A stretch of 64,000 nucleotides of DNA from Streptomyces sp. NRRL WC-3742 (GCF_000720635.1 NZ_JOCF01000030.1:1-64000), one strand, 5' to 3'. Shown: positions 42,314 to 50,850, numbered from the stretch's first letter. The notes: generated by a model from the letters alone, not told the origin. Numbers and translations: made by a program.

Positions 42314-42952
42314 TCAGTCCAGTGGGACGCCGCGGCGCTGCGGGTCGCGCAGGTCGGTGCCGTGGTTCAGCCAGCGCTCCTGGAGGGCGGCGGCGCCGTG
42401 CACCCGCTTCCAGCCGGCCTCGTTGGGCGTCATCGGCAGCAGGGGCAGGAACCGTACGGGCTCGGCGGGTTCGGCCAGTTCGAGGTCCTCGACCAGGCCG
42501 CCCGGCTCGGCGGCGAGCACCGAGGTGAAGGGGGCGCCCTCCCAGAGCGGGGCGCCGAGGTCCAGCGAGCCGCCGGGGGCCACGACCAGGCCCTCGACCT
42601 GCGGGGTCGCGGCGAAGGTGGCGAGGGAGCGCAGCACGTCGTCACGGCCGCCGCGCACGGTCAGCAGCAGTTCGACGCGCGGGCCGCGCACCTGGTCGGC
42701 GACAGGCGAGGTCGGGTCGGCCATCGGCGCGGCGGCCATGCCGAGGGTCGAGTACCGGACGAGGCCCTCGGCGTCCGGGCCGAAGCGCAGCACCTCGATG
42801 CGGTCGGCGCCGAGGAAGGTGACGGCGGCGCGGCCGCTCGGTTCGCCGAGGGTGGCGATCAGCCGGGCCTCGACGGCGGCCAGCACCGCCTCCCTGGTCA
42901 GGTCCGGGGAGTCGCCGTGGAAGTCGCCGAAGAGCGGGAAGTCGTGCGCCAT
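42314..42952 (-). CDS. Suppressor-of-fused (SUFU) domain protein
   Basis: A 212-residue protein resembling the bacterial SUFU-like domain family (RVELLLTVRGGRDDVLRSLATFA, GAPFTSVLAAEPGG, VRFLPLLPMTPNEAGWKR). In bacteria such domains occur in immunity and stress contexts, but single-domain members have no known function. The ATG at 42952 lies 7 nt after TACGCT with no Shine-Dalgarno (leaderless candidate). It converges with the PHP gene, 5 bp apart. Confidence 0.75.
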   Translation of the reverse strand: MAHDFPLFGDFHGDSPDLTREAVLAAVEARLIATLGEPSGRAAVTFLGADRIEVLRFGPDAEGLVRYSTLGMAAAPMADPTSPVADQVRGPRVELLLTVRGGRDDVLRSLATFAATPQVEGLVVAPGGSLDLGAPLWEGAPFTSVLAAEPGGLVEDLELAEPAEPVRFLPLLPMTPNEAGWKRVHGAAALQERWLNHGTDLRDPQRRGVPLD

Positions 42953-43115
42953 GCCGGTGAGCGTAACCCGCGGCCCTTCCGAGGGGCTGCTCCGGGCGGG
43001 CCGCGTCAAGGCTGGGTAAACCCCGGAGCGGGGTGGCGCCTTCGGGTGTTAGGGTGAGCGACTGGCCACCGGGACGCCTTGCCCCCGGGGCGGCGGCGCG
43101 AAGGAGGTGGTTGCG

Positions 43116-43193
43116 GTGGATACCGGCCGACCATGCAGTACCGGCAGCTCTGCCCGGCCCCGTCGTCCCCGCACCCCCCGCTCCGCAGGCTGA
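43116..43193 (+). CDS. Candidate corA leader peptide (25 aa)
   Basis: GTG at 43116 is preceded by AAGGAGGT with 7-nt spacing, a near-perfect ribosome binding site. The product starts VDTGRPCSTG and is rich in Arg and Pro in its second half (ARPRRPRTPR). Its stop lies in a 7-bp hairpin. The gene downstream is a Mg2+/Co2+ channel. Proline-rich leader ORFs that sense Mg2+ or ribosome stalling are known upstream of enterobacterial Mg2+ transporter genes. That analogy is inference. Confidence 0.45.
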   Translation: MDTGRPCSTGSSARPRRPRTPRSAG

Positions 43194-43201
43194 TCCTGCG
43201 G
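43183..43201 (+). other. Hairpin on the corA leader-ORF stop codon
   Basis: CCGCAGG-ctgat-CCTGCGG, 7-bp arms and a 5-nt loop; the leader ORF TGA (43191-43193) is in the loop. This is the same geometry as the hairpin on the wblC upstream-ORF stop. Confidence 0.5.
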
Positions 43202-43344
43202 TAGGCCCGGGCGGCTGATCGGCGAACGACCCGGTCGGGAGAGCACTTTCGTCCCTTCACCCGGTGTTCCTCGCCGTCGTCCCGCCGCCACCCGAGCTTT
43301 CTCCGTGCCGCGCCGTGCGACGGCTCCTGCCCAGGGAGCCTGCC

Positions 43345-44460
43345 TTGTCGATGATCAACAACCTGCGCGCCGCCGTCCGCCCCAACCGCCGCCGTCCGGT
43401 GGCCGGTTCGTACGACGCCCTTCCGGAGGGCGCCGGCTCGGCCGTCGTGGACTGCGCGGTCTACCAGCACGGTCGGCGGACCGGCGACAGCTGCAGCCCC
43501 CGCGAGGCCGCCCGCCGGGTCAAGGCGGCGCACCAGTTCCCCGAGGCCGCGGGCTCCTTCAGCTGGATCGGGCTGCACGAGCCGACGGAGGCCGAGTTCG
43601 AGGGGATCGCCCAGCGCTTCGGCCTGCACCCGCTCGCGGTGGAGGACGCGGTGCACGCCCACCAGCGCCCCAAGGTCGAGCGCTACGACGACGTCCTCTT
43701 CGCCGTCTTCAAGACCGTCCGCTACGTCGAGCACGACCAACTCACGCCCACCAGCGAGGTGGTGGAGACGGGCGAGCTGATGGCCTTCGTCGGGCGCGAC
43801 TTCGTGATCACCGTCCGGCACGGCGGCCACGGCTCGCTGCAGGAGCTGCGCCACCGGCTGGAGGCGGACGACTCGGGGCTGCTCACCAGAGGCCCCTCCG
43901 CCGTGCTGCACGCGATCGCCGACCACGTGGTGGACAACTACCTGCTGGTCGCCGAGCGGCTGCAGACGGACGTGGACGACATCGAGTACGGCGTCTTCTC
44001 GGCCAAGGGCGGCCGCAGCGCGGACGTCGGCCGGGTGTACCAACTCAAGCGCGAGGTCCTGGAGTTCAAGCGCGCGGTGGTGCCGCTGCTGCGCCCGATG
44101 CAGCAGTTGTCCGAGCCGCAGCAGAGCCTGGTGAACCCGGAGGTGCAGAAGTACTTCCGCGACGTCGCCGACCACCTGGCCCGGGTGACGGAGCAGGTGC
44201 AGGGCTTCGACGAGCTGCTGAACTCGCTGCTCCAGGCGAACCTGGCGCAGGTCTCGGTGGCGCAGAACGAGGACATGCGCAAGATCACCGCCTGGGCGGC
44301 GATCTTCGCGGTGCCCACCATGATCACCGGTGTGTACGGCATGAACTTCGAGTACATGCCCGAGCTGAAGAGCCCGTACGGCTATCCGACGGTGCTGGGC
44401 GGGATCGTCCTGATCTGCATCGGGATGTACCGGGGCTTCCGCCGCAACGGCTGGCTCTGA
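43345..44460 (+). CDS. corA: CorA-family magnesium/cobalt channel
   Basis: A 371-residue CorA-type divalent metal channel. A long cytoplasmic alpha/beta and helical domain is followed by two C-terminal membrane helices. The first ends with the selectivity motif YGMN and then FEYMPEL; the final helix is GGIVLICIGMYRGF. The TTG at 43345 follows GGGAG by 6 nt; the ATG at 43351 would also give a full protein. A leader peptide and hairpin lie upstream. Position near the MgtE-N/CBS protein and mrp matches Rv1239c. Confidence 0.92.
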   Translation: MSMINNLRAAVRPNRRRPVAGSYDALPEGAGSAVVDCAVYQHGRRTGDSCSPREAARRVKAAHQFPEAAGSFSWIGLHEPTEAEFEGIAQRFGLHPLAVEDAVHAHQRPKVERYDDVLFAVFKTVRYVEHDQLTPTSEVVETGELMAFVGRDFVITVRHGGHGSLQELRHRLEADDSGLLTRGPSAVLHAIADHVVDNYLLVAERLQTDVDDIEYGVFSAKGGRSADVGRVYQLKREVLEFKRAVVPLLRPMQQLSEPQQSLVNPEVQKYFRDVADHLARVTEQVQGFDELLNSLLQANLAQVSVAQNEDMRKITAWAAIFAVPTMITGVYGMNFEYMPELKSPYGYPTVLGGIVLICIGMYRGFRRNGWL

Positions 44461-44464
44461 GCCG

Positions 44465-45403
44465 TCAGCGCCTGCCCCCGCGGGCGACGAGGACCAGGCC
44501 GAGCAGGATCAGCACCACCGCCGGGTAGGCGGCCGCCGGGGGCCACTGGCCGAGCCAGACGGCGGCGATCGCCGCCGCGCCCGGGGTCTCCAGCAGGATC
44601 GCGGTGGAGGTGATCGACGGGCCGAGGGTGCGCACCACGCGGTTGCTCAGGGAGTGGCCGAGCAGCTGGGCGGTGGCCATCAGCAGCACGATCTGCCACC
44701 AGACGCCGGTCGGCCAGCCCGACAGGCGGGTGCCGGTGGCCAGGCAGATGACCAGCAGTCCCGCCGCGGTCGTGGCGTAGCAGACCAGGGTGTACGCGGT
44801 GGTGCTGACGCTCCTGCGGACCTCGGCGCCCAGCAGCATGTACCCGGCGGCGGCCAGGCCCGCGGCGAGGGCGAGGGCGTCACCGAGCAGGGCGCGCGGG
44901 GAGAGCGAGAGGTCGACGCCGGTGAGCACCAGCACCCCGGCGAAGGCCACGCTCGTGCCGAGCCAGACCATCCGCGGCGCCCGGTGGCCCATCAGCCGCA
45001 TCAGCAGGATCGTCCACAGCGGTGTGGTGGTGACCAGCGCGGTGGCGGAGGCGACCGAGGTCATCCGCAGGCTGGGCATCCACAGCGCGAAGTGCACGGC
45101 CAGCAGCGCCCCGGCGGCGACGGCCAGCAGCAGGGCCCGCCGGGAGATGCCGCGCAGTTCGGCGCGGTGGCGCAGCAGCGCGTACGGGCCGAGCACGCCG
45201 ACCGACATGACGTTGCGCCACAGGGCGATGGCCAGGGCGGGCGCGGCGGTGGCGCTGATGAGCGGGCCGGACAGGGAGATGCCCGCGATGGAGACGGCGA
45301 GCAGCAGCAGGTCGGCGGTGGGCAGCGGGTGTGCCGGGGGCCGGTGGGCGGCGGGGGTGGCGGTCGCGGTTGCGGGGGCGGTGGCGGGCCGGGCGGCGGG
45401 CAC
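44465..45403 (-). CDS. EamA/DMT-family transporter
   Basis: A 312-residue drug/metabolite transporter with ten predicted membrane helices in two EamA repeats. The N-terminus has an Ala/Pro/Thr-rich extension of about 28 residues. The conserved helix-4 segment SVASATALVTTTPLWTILL and the second-repeat TLGPSITSTAILLETPGAA are typical. Substrate unknown. It converges on corA with a 4-bp gap. GTG start. Confidence 0.88.
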   Translation of the reverse strand: MPAARPATAPATATATPAAHRPPAHPLPTADLLLLAVSIAGISLSGPLISATAAPALAIALWRNVMSVGVLGPYALLRHRAELRGISRRALLLAVAAGALLAVHFALWMPSLRMTSVASATALVTTTPLWTILLMRLMGHRAPRMVWLGTSVAFAGVLVLTGVDLSLSPRALLGDALALAAGLAAAGYMLLGAEVRRSVSTTAYTLVCYATTAAGLLVICLATGTRLSGWPTGVWWQIVLLMATAQLLGHSLSNRVVRTLGPSITSTAILLETPGAAAIAAVWLGQWPPAAAYPAVVLILLGLVLVARGGRR

Positions 45404-45542
45404 GGCGCTCCTTCGCTGGTCACGTGGATCGGGCGCTCATACCGTAAGGCCCGTGACGGTCCGATGGAACTGTCTCTCAGTGACTGAGACCTTCCGTCCC
45501 GTGCGGCCCCGGCACCCGGACCGCCCCAGTACGCTGTGCGCC

Positions 45543-46079
45543 ATGGACCGTACGCCCGCCGCCACCGCCGACGCCTTCCTCGACCGGGCCCTGCTGGAGG
45601 AGGCCGCGAAGAAGTCCGGCCTGCTGTGGGTGCGGGCCGACGGCCAGGAGCACTCCCGCCCGCTCTGGCACGCCTGGCACGACGGCGCCGTGGTGGTCGT
45701 CGGCGACGGCGCCGAGCAGCCGCTGCACGGCCTGACGGCGGGCGCCGAGGCGCAGGTCACCGTGCGCAGCAAGGACAAGGGCGGACGGCTGACCGGCTGG
45801 CGCGCCCGGGTGTCGGAGCTGGCGCCGGGCGGCGAAGCCTGGTCGGGGGCCGTCGAGGAGCTCAAGGGCAAGCGGCTCAACGCCCCGGACACCGACGCGA
45901 TCACGGAGCGCTGGGCGCGCGAGTGCCGGGTGCTGCGGCTGGAGCCCGCCGGGGCCCTCGACGAGCGCCCGGGCGCGATGCCGGACGGCTCGCAGGCGGC
46001 CTCGCCGATGCCGACCCCGGCCACGACCCGCCGCCCGATCCCCGCGGGCCTGCCCAAACTGCTGTTCAAGCGACGTTAA
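45543..46079 (+). CDS. Hypothetical protein, possible FMN-binding split barrel
   Basis: A 178-residue cytosolic protein. GLLWVRADGQEHSRPLWHAWHDGAVVVVGDGAEQPLHG and AQVTVRSKDKGGRLTGWRARV resemble the flavin-binding split-barrel (pyridoxamine-phosphate-oxidase-like) fold, but no diagnostic flavin contact is certain. The C-terminus is Pro/Ala-rich and basic. The ATG at 45543 is 7 nt downstream of TACGCT with no Shine-Dalgarno (leaderless candidate). It lies upstream of the MgtE-N/CBS gene. Confidence 0.65.
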   Translation: MDRTPAATADAFLDRALLEEAAKKSGLLWVRADGQEHSRPLWHAWHDGAVVVVGDGAEQPLHGLTAGAEAQVTVRSKDKGGRLTGWRARVSELAPGGEAWSGAVEELKGKRLNAPDTDAITERWARECRVLRLEPAGALDERPGAMPDGSQAASPMPTPATTRRPIPAGLPKLLFKRR

Positions 46080-46208
46080 AGGTTCACGCCAAGGACTCCT
46101 GCGCCCGATAACGTCCGTCGCCGGGCCGGGTTCCTGGCACACGGGTAGCCTGGGCGGCGGTGCGCTGCTGCGCCTGCACGTACGGCGTCGAGCGAGTCGA
46201 GGGAGTTC

Positions 46209-47513
46209 ATGGCGGGTCCGGGCACCAGGGTCTTCATCTCCCACCTCTCCGCGATCGCCGTGTTCGACCCCAACGGCGACCAGGTCGGCCGGGTGCGGGA
46301 CGTGGTCGTCTCGCTGCGCCTCGGCGGCCGCCCGCCGCGCGTGCTGGGCCTGGTGGTCGAAGTGGTCGGCCGACGCCGCATCTTCCTGCCGATGACCCGG
46401 GTGACCAGCCTGGAGTCCGGCCAGGTGCTCACCACCGGCGTCATCAACCTGCGGCGCTTCGAGCAGCGCCCGTCCGAGACCCTCGTCCTCGGCGAGCTGC
46501 TGGACCGCACCGTCACCTGGTCGAAGACCGGTGAGGACGTCACCGTGCTGGACGTCGGCATGGTGCAGAGCCGGCTGCGCGAGTGGGAGATCAGCAAGGT
46601 CTTCGTCCAGATCGGCCGGGCCGGCCGGCTGCGCAAGGCCAAGGGCGAGCGGCTCACCCTGGACTGGCAGGACGTCACCGGCTTCGCGCTGCCCGAGCAG
46701 GACCAGGGCGCCGCCAACCTGCTCGCCACCTTCGAGCAGCTGCGCCCGGCGGACCTCGCGAGCGTGATGCACCACCTCTCCGCCAAGCGCCGGGGCGAGG
46801 TCGCCGCCGCGCTGGACGACGAGCGGCTCGCGGACGTCCTGGAGGAGCTGCCCGAGGACGACCAGGTCGAGATCATCGGCAAGCTCCAGGAGGAGCGCGC
46901 GGCCGACGTCCTGGAGGCGATGGACCCGGACGACGCCGCCGACCTGCTCTCCGAGCTGCCGGGCGAGGAGGCCGAGCGGCTGCTCCAGCTGATGGAGCCC
47001 GAGGAGGCCGCGCCGGTGCGCCGCCTGCTCAGCTACGAGGAGGACACCGCCGGCGGTCTGATGACCACCGAGCCGATCGTGCTGGAGCCCGACGCGACGG
47101 TGGCCGAGGCGCTGGCCCGGGTGCGGGTGCGCGACCACAAGCCGGCGCTGGCCGCCCAGGTGTTCGTGTGCCGCCCGCCGAACGAGACCCCGACCGGCCG
47201 GTACCTGGGCACCGTGCACTTCCAGCGGCTGCTGCGCGAGCCCCCGTACGTCCTGGTCGGCTCGCTGGTCGACGACGACCTGGACCCGCTGCCGCCGGAC
47301 GCCCCGCTGACGCTGGTCACCAGCTACCTGGCGACCTACAACCTGGTCGCCGCACCCGTCGTCGACGAGGCGGACCACCTGCTCGGCGCGGTGACCGTCG
47401 ACGACGTACTGGACCACCTGCTGCCGGAGGACTGGCGCGACGCCGCGCACCACGTCCACGACGAGGCGGCCGGGCACGACGAGAGGGAGGAAGAGGTGGC
47501 CGGTGGACACTGA
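46209..47513 (+). CDS. PRC-barrel/MgtE-N/CBS-domain protein
   Basis: A 434-residue soluble protein. A PRC-barrel-like N-terminus (about 1-170, two copies: AIAVFDPNGDQVGRVRDVVV and VLDVGMVQSRLREWEISKVF) is followed by an MgtE intracellular N domain (RPADLASVMHHL, RADVLEELPEDDQVEII) and two CBS domains. The membrane channel part of MgtE is absent, so it is a sensor-type rather than a transporter. It overlaps the DUF1003 gene by 11 bp, indicating coupling. Together with CorA this suggests Mg2+ sensing. Position matches Rv1232c. Confidence 0.88.
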   Translation: MAGPGTRVFISHLSAIAVFDPNGDQVGRVRDVVVSLRLGGRPPRVLGLVVEVVGRRRIFLPMTRVTSLESGQVLTTGVINLRRFEQRPSETLVLGELLDRTVTWSKTGEDVTVLDVGMVQSRLREWEISKVFVQIGRAGRLRKAKGERLTLDWQDVTGFALPEQDQGAANLLATFEQLRPADLASVMHHLSAKRRGEVAAALDDERLADVLEELPEDDQVEIIGKLQEERAADVLEAMDPDDAADLLSELPGEEAERLLQLMEPEEAAPVRRLLSYEEDTAGGLMTTEPIVLEPDATVAEALARVRVRDHKPALAAQVFVCRPPNETPTGRYLGTVHFQRLLREPPYVLVGSLVDDDLDPLPPDAPLTLVTSYLATYNLVAAPVVDEADHLLGAVTVDDVLDHLLPEDWRDAAHHVHDEAAGHDEREEEVAGGH

Positions 47514-48135
47514 CCGCAACGGACGGCCGGACGACTCCGTACGCCGCCGCCTGCAGGGGGAACTGCGCCAGCTGCGCGACCTGCGCGGGCGCGACAGCCG
47601 CAGCCGGGACAGGGAGCGCCTGGAGACCTCCCCCATCACCGGCTCCAACCGCACCCGGCTCGACCAGCCGCGCACCGCCCGCCCGGGCCTGCTCAGCCTG
47701 CCCTCCTACGACCCGGAAGCCTTCGGCGCCCTCTCCGAGCGGATCGCCCGCTTCCTGGGCACCGGCCGGTTCATCGTCTGGATGACGGTGGTGATCATCA
47801 TCTGGGTCTTCTGGAACACGATGCTGCCGGCGGACGCGCGCTTCGACGAGTACCCGTTCATCTTCCTGACCCTGGTGCTGTCGCTCCAGGCTTCGTACGC
47901 GGCCCCGCTGATCCTCCTGGCGCAGAACCGCCAGGACAACCGGGACCGCGTCAACATGGAGCACGACCGGGCCCGCGGCGACCGCAGCATCGCCGACACC
48001 GAGTACCTGACCCGCGAGGTCGCGGCCCTGCGGCAGGGCCTGGGCGAGGTCGCCACCCGCGACTTCGTCCGCTCGGAACTCCAGGCCCTGCTCAAGGAGA
48101 TGGACGAGCGCCGGGACACCTCCGGGGCGCTGTGA
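47503..48135 (+). CDS. DUF1003 membrane protein
   Basis: A 210-residue DUF1003 protein. The family core has two membrane helices (FIVWMTVVIIIWVFWNTML and FIFLTLVLSLQASYAAPLIL) followed by the conserved AQNRQDNRDRVNMEHD segment and a C-terminal coiled coil. The N-terminal 90 residues are polar and basic. Its GTG lies inside the end of the MgtE-N/CBS gene, so the two proteins probably work together. DUF1003 function is not established; it recurs beside MgtE-like genes (Rv1231c). Confidence 0.9.
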   Translation: MDTDRNGRPDDSVRRRLQGELRQLRDLRGRDSRSRDRERLETSPITGSNRTRLDQPRTARPGLLSLPSYDPEAFGALSERIARFLGTGRFIVWMTVVIIIWVFWNTMLPADARFDEYPFIFLTLVLSLQASYAAPLILLAQNRQDNRDRVNMEHDRARGDRSIADTEYLTREVAALRQGLGEVATRDFVRSELQALLKEMDERRDTSGAL

Positions 48136-48213
48136 CGCCTCGGTGAGCACGCTGTGACCGGCGGCACGCTACCGGCGGGTTAAGGGAATCCCTCAGCGCC
48201 GTACCATCAAGGC

Positions 48214-49374
48214 ATGGCCAACGAGACAGAGGTCGCGGCCGGCGTCACGGAGGAGTCCGTACGCCAGGCGCTGGCGACCGTCAACGACCCGGAGATCAAC
48301 CGCCCGATCACCGAGATCGGCATGGTGAAATCGGTCGGGATCGCCGAGGACGGCGCGGTGCGGGTCGCGGTCTACCTGACCGTCTCCGGCTGTCCGATGC
48401 GCGAGACGATCGTCACCCGGGTCCGCGAGGCGGTCGGCAGGGTCGCCGGCGTGACCGGTGTCGAGGTCGAGCTCGACGTGATGAGCGACGAGCAGCGCAA
48501 GGAGCTCTCCCAACTGCTGCGCGGCGGCGCCCCCGAGCGGGAGATCCCGTTCGCCAAGCCCGGCACGCTGACCCGCGTCTACGCGGTCGCCTCCGGCAAG
48601 GGCGGCGTCGGCAAGTCCTCGGTGACGGTCAACCTGGCGGCCGCGATGGCCGCCGACGGCCTGAAGGTCGCCGTGGTGGACGCCGACATCTACGGCCACA
48701 GTGTGCCCCGCATGCTGGGCGTCGAGGGCCGGCCGACCCAGGTCCAGGACATGATCATGCCGCCGCAGGCGAACGGCGTGAAGGTCATCTCGATCGGCAT
48801 GTTCACCCCGGGCAACGCCCCGGTGGTCTGGCGCGGCCCGATGCTGCACCGCGCGCTGCAGCAGTTCCTCGCCGACGTGTACTGGGGCGACCTGGACGTG
48901 CTGCTGCTGGACCTGCCGCCCGGCACCGGCGACATCGCGATCTCGGTGGCGCAGCTCGTCCCCAACGCGGAGATCCTGATCGTCACCACCCCGCAGATGG
49001 CCGCCGCCGAGGTGGCCGAGCGGGCGGGCACCATCGCGGTGCAGACCCACCAGAAGATCGTCGGCGTGATCGAGAACATGTCCGGCATGCCGTGCCCGCA
49101 CTGCGACGAGATGATCGACGTCTTCGGCACCGGCGGCGGCCAGACCGTCGCGGACGCGCTCACCCGCACCGTCGGCGCGACCGTCCCGGTGCTCGGCTCG
49201 ATCCCGATCGACGTCCGGCTGCGCGAGGGCGGCGACGACGGCCGCCCGGTCGTGCTCGCCGCGCCCGACTCCCCCGCCGGCGCCGCGCTGCGCGCCGTGG
49301 CCGGCAAGCTCGGCGGCCGCCAGCGCGGGCTCTCGGGGCTGTCGCTGGGGCTGACCCCGAAGAACAAGTTCTGA
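48214..49374 (+). CDS. mrp: Mrp/ApbC Fe-S cluster carrier ATPase
   Basis: A 386-residue P-loop scaffold/carrier. The N-terminal MIP18/DUF59 domain (to about residue 95) ends before the deviant Walker A SGKGGVGKSS (127-136). Further motifs: VVDADIYGHS, LLLDLPPGTGD (switch II) and the CPHC pair near residue 292 for Fe-S binding at the dimer interface. It delivers [Fe-S] clusters to apo-proteins. The ATG at 48214 sits 6 nt after TACCAT with only AAGG very close, so it may be leaderless. It ends at a 22-bp terminator stem. Confidence 0.94.
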   Translation: MANETEVAAGVTEESVRQALATVNDPEINRPITEIGMVKSVGIAEDGAVRVAVYLTVSGCPMRETIVTRVREAVGRVAGVTGVEVELDVMSDEQRKELSQLLRGGAPEREIPFAKPGTLTRVYAVASGKGGVGKSSVTVNLAAAMAADGLKVAVVDADIYGHSVPRMLGVEGRPTQVQDMIMPPQANGVKVISIGMFTPGNAPVVWRGPMLHRALQQFLADVYWGDLDVLLLDLPPGTGDIAISVAQLVPNAEILIVTTPQMAAAEVAERAGTIAVQTHQKIVGVIENMSGMPCPHCDEMIDVFGTGGGQTVADALTRTVGATVPVLGSIPIDVRLREGGDDGRPVVLAAPDSPAGAALRAVAGKLGGRQRGLSGLSLGLTPKNKF

Positions 49375-49402
49375 CGCCGCACGGACGTGCGCAGGCTTGC
49401 GC

Positions 49403-49452
49403 AGACGTGACGACGGGCCGGGTGCGGGTGCACCCGGCCCGTCGTCACGTCT
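49403..49452. terminator. 22-bp perfect hairpin between convergent genes
   Basis: Twenty-two consecutive complementary base pairs (arms 49403-49424 and 49431-49452) around a 6-nt loop. The right arm reaches into the stop codon of the minus-strand gene ending at 49451. This is the longest perfect stem I found in the window. Confidence 0.8.
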
Positions 49453-50131
49453 AGGAGCGGGTGTAGGCGCCCAGGTCGGGCACCGTCGCGAAGCCGGCGC
49501 CGTACGCGCTGACGCCGCGGCCGAACGCGCCGAGCATCACGCCGGGGGCCTCGCCGGCCAGCACCCAGCCGTACTCGGACTCGCGGTAGCGGAACGGCTG
49601 CGGCAGGCCGTTGACCGGCAGGCTCAGCGTGGACCAGCCGGGGCCGTCCAGGTCGTCGGCGAGGTCCCAGGCCAGGGAACTCTGCTGGTCCAGCCAGTCC
49701 TGGCGCAGCGCGCGGTCCAGCTGGCCGGGCCAGGTGGCGGCGAGCAGTCCTGAGCCGGCCAGCCAGGCGGCGGAGGAGGCCGAGGTGGCCTCCAGGGTGC
49801 CGGTGTTGTCGGCGCTGCGGCGGCTGTCGCGGCGGGCCACGGTGACGACGACCGCGAAGCGGCGCATGTCGCGCGGCTCGTACTGCCGGGCCGGCTCCTC
49901 GCCGTGGCCGAGCGTGCCGTAGTCGACGCCGCCGGGCGCCGTGCCGGGGCGCGGGCCGCCGGCTCCGGCCTGCATCAGGTAGCGGCGGCCGGTCCAGCCC
50001 TCGTCCAGGCCGTACCAGGGGAAGTCGGCGGACAGGTAGGGCACCAGCGGGTCCGCCGGACCGGCCTGCCCGCCGACCACCGGGCCCCCGGCCGTGGCCG
50101 TCGCCCCTCCCGCCTGACTCGTCGCGTCCAT
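49451..50131 (-). CDS. Hypothetical protein (226 aa)
   Basis: A soluble-looking actinobacterial protein with no recognised family. An Ala/Gly-rich N-terminus is followed by LSADFPWYGLDEGWTGRRYL, a basic RRFAVVVTVARRDSRR strand and a C-terminal LGAFGRGVSAYGAGFATV segment. Ser/Thr/Tyr/Trp-rich beta strands suggest a compact domain. ATG with GAGG upstream. It lies between mrp and tatB. Confidence 0.65.
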   Translation of the reverse strand: MDATSQAGGATATAGGPVVGGQAGPADPLVPYLSADFPWYGLDEGWTGRRYLMQAGAGGPRPGTAPGGVDYGTLGHGEEPARQYEPRDMRRFAVVVTVARRDSRRSADNTGTLEATSASSAAWLAGSGLLAATWPGQLDRALRQDWLDQQSSLAWDLADDLDGPGWSTLSLPVNGLPQPFRYRESEYGWVLAGEAPGVMLGAFGRGVSAYGAGFATVPDLGAYTRS

Positions 50132-50280
50132 CCCCGGGCCTCCTCAACGCCTGTGTGCCTGCGCGGTGCGCAATCAGCACAATAGCGGCGCACACGCCGC
50201 CGCCCCGCTCAACCGTGCGGGGCGGTTCGCGGGGCGAGGGGGTATGCGGGCGGAGTCCGGGGGGGGTATCCGGGGGGTTC

Positions 50281-50712
50281 TCAGGTGGCGTCGGGGTCGA
50301 ACGGGGGGCGCTCTCCGGCCTGCAGCGGTGAGCCGGTGGAGGGCGCGGCGGCCGGGGCGGGCTTCTCGAAGCTGACGCTGCCGGCGTTCACCGCGGCCGC
50401 GGGCCTGTCGTCCAGCACCGAGCGGATGTCGAGGCTGTCCTTCATCCCCTTGAGGCCCAGCGGGTCCTCGTCGCCGCCCATGAGCTGCTTGCGGACGAAG
50501 GTCTTGGGGTTGAGGTCCTCGAACTCGAAGTCCTTGAACTCCGGGCCCAGCTCGCTGCGGATGTCCTCCTTCGCCGTGTCGGCGAAGGAACGGATCTTCC
50601 GGATGAAGCCCATGGTGTCCTGGATGAGCTTGGGCAGCTTGTCCGGACCGAAGACGATGATCGCCAACACGGCGAGGGTCAGGAGCTTCAGCCCGCCTAC
50701 ATCGGTGAACAC
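50281..50712 (-). CDS. tatB: Sec-independent protein translocase TatB
   Basis: A 143-residue TatB: one N-terminal membrane helix (LKLLTLAVLAIIVFGPDKLP, with the FGP hinge) followed by an amphipathic helix (IQDTMGFIRKIRSFADTAKEDI) and a disordered acidic/Pro-rich tail. It forms the twin-arginine receptor with TatC, here encoded elsewhere. The GTG at 50712 follows GAGGGAG. It lies just past the anti-sigma/sigma operon; in mycobacteria an htrA gene separates them (Rv1223), absent here. Confidence 0.93.
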   Translation of the reverse strand: MFTDVGGLKLLTLAVLAIIVFGPDKLPKLIQDTMGFIRKIRSFADTAKEDIRSELGPEFKDFEFEDLNPKTFVRKQLMGGDEDPLGLKGMKDSLDIRSVLDDRPAAAVNAGSVSFEKPAPAAAPSTGSPLQAGERPPFDPDAT

Positions 50713-50850
50713 CCAGGCTCCCTCGCGAATCGGACGACGTCCCTACAGGTAGACGTCCCTACAGGGTAATGGCCGCCGGTCGGTCCAGGGCCCACGGTGT
50801 GATGAAGCCGTGGTGAAGAACCGCCGGTGGCCGGGCGGCCGGTGGCCCCG

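Larger units (their letters stand above)
42953..43344 (+). other. 392-bp corA leader and promoter region
   Basis: Holds the promoter of the minus-strand SUFU gene at the left edge, a TAGGGT -10-like element at 43050 reading toward corA, and the 25-codon leader ORF (43116-43193) with its hairpin. After it come about 150 bp of pyrimidine-rich, mostly unstructured leader up to the corA start. No M-box-type riboswitch was recognised. Confidence 0.5.

Noticed and set aside
42953..43344. M-box magnesium riboswitch upstream of corA
   Set aside because: I could not find the conserved M-box core; only the short ORF and a simple hairpin are visible.
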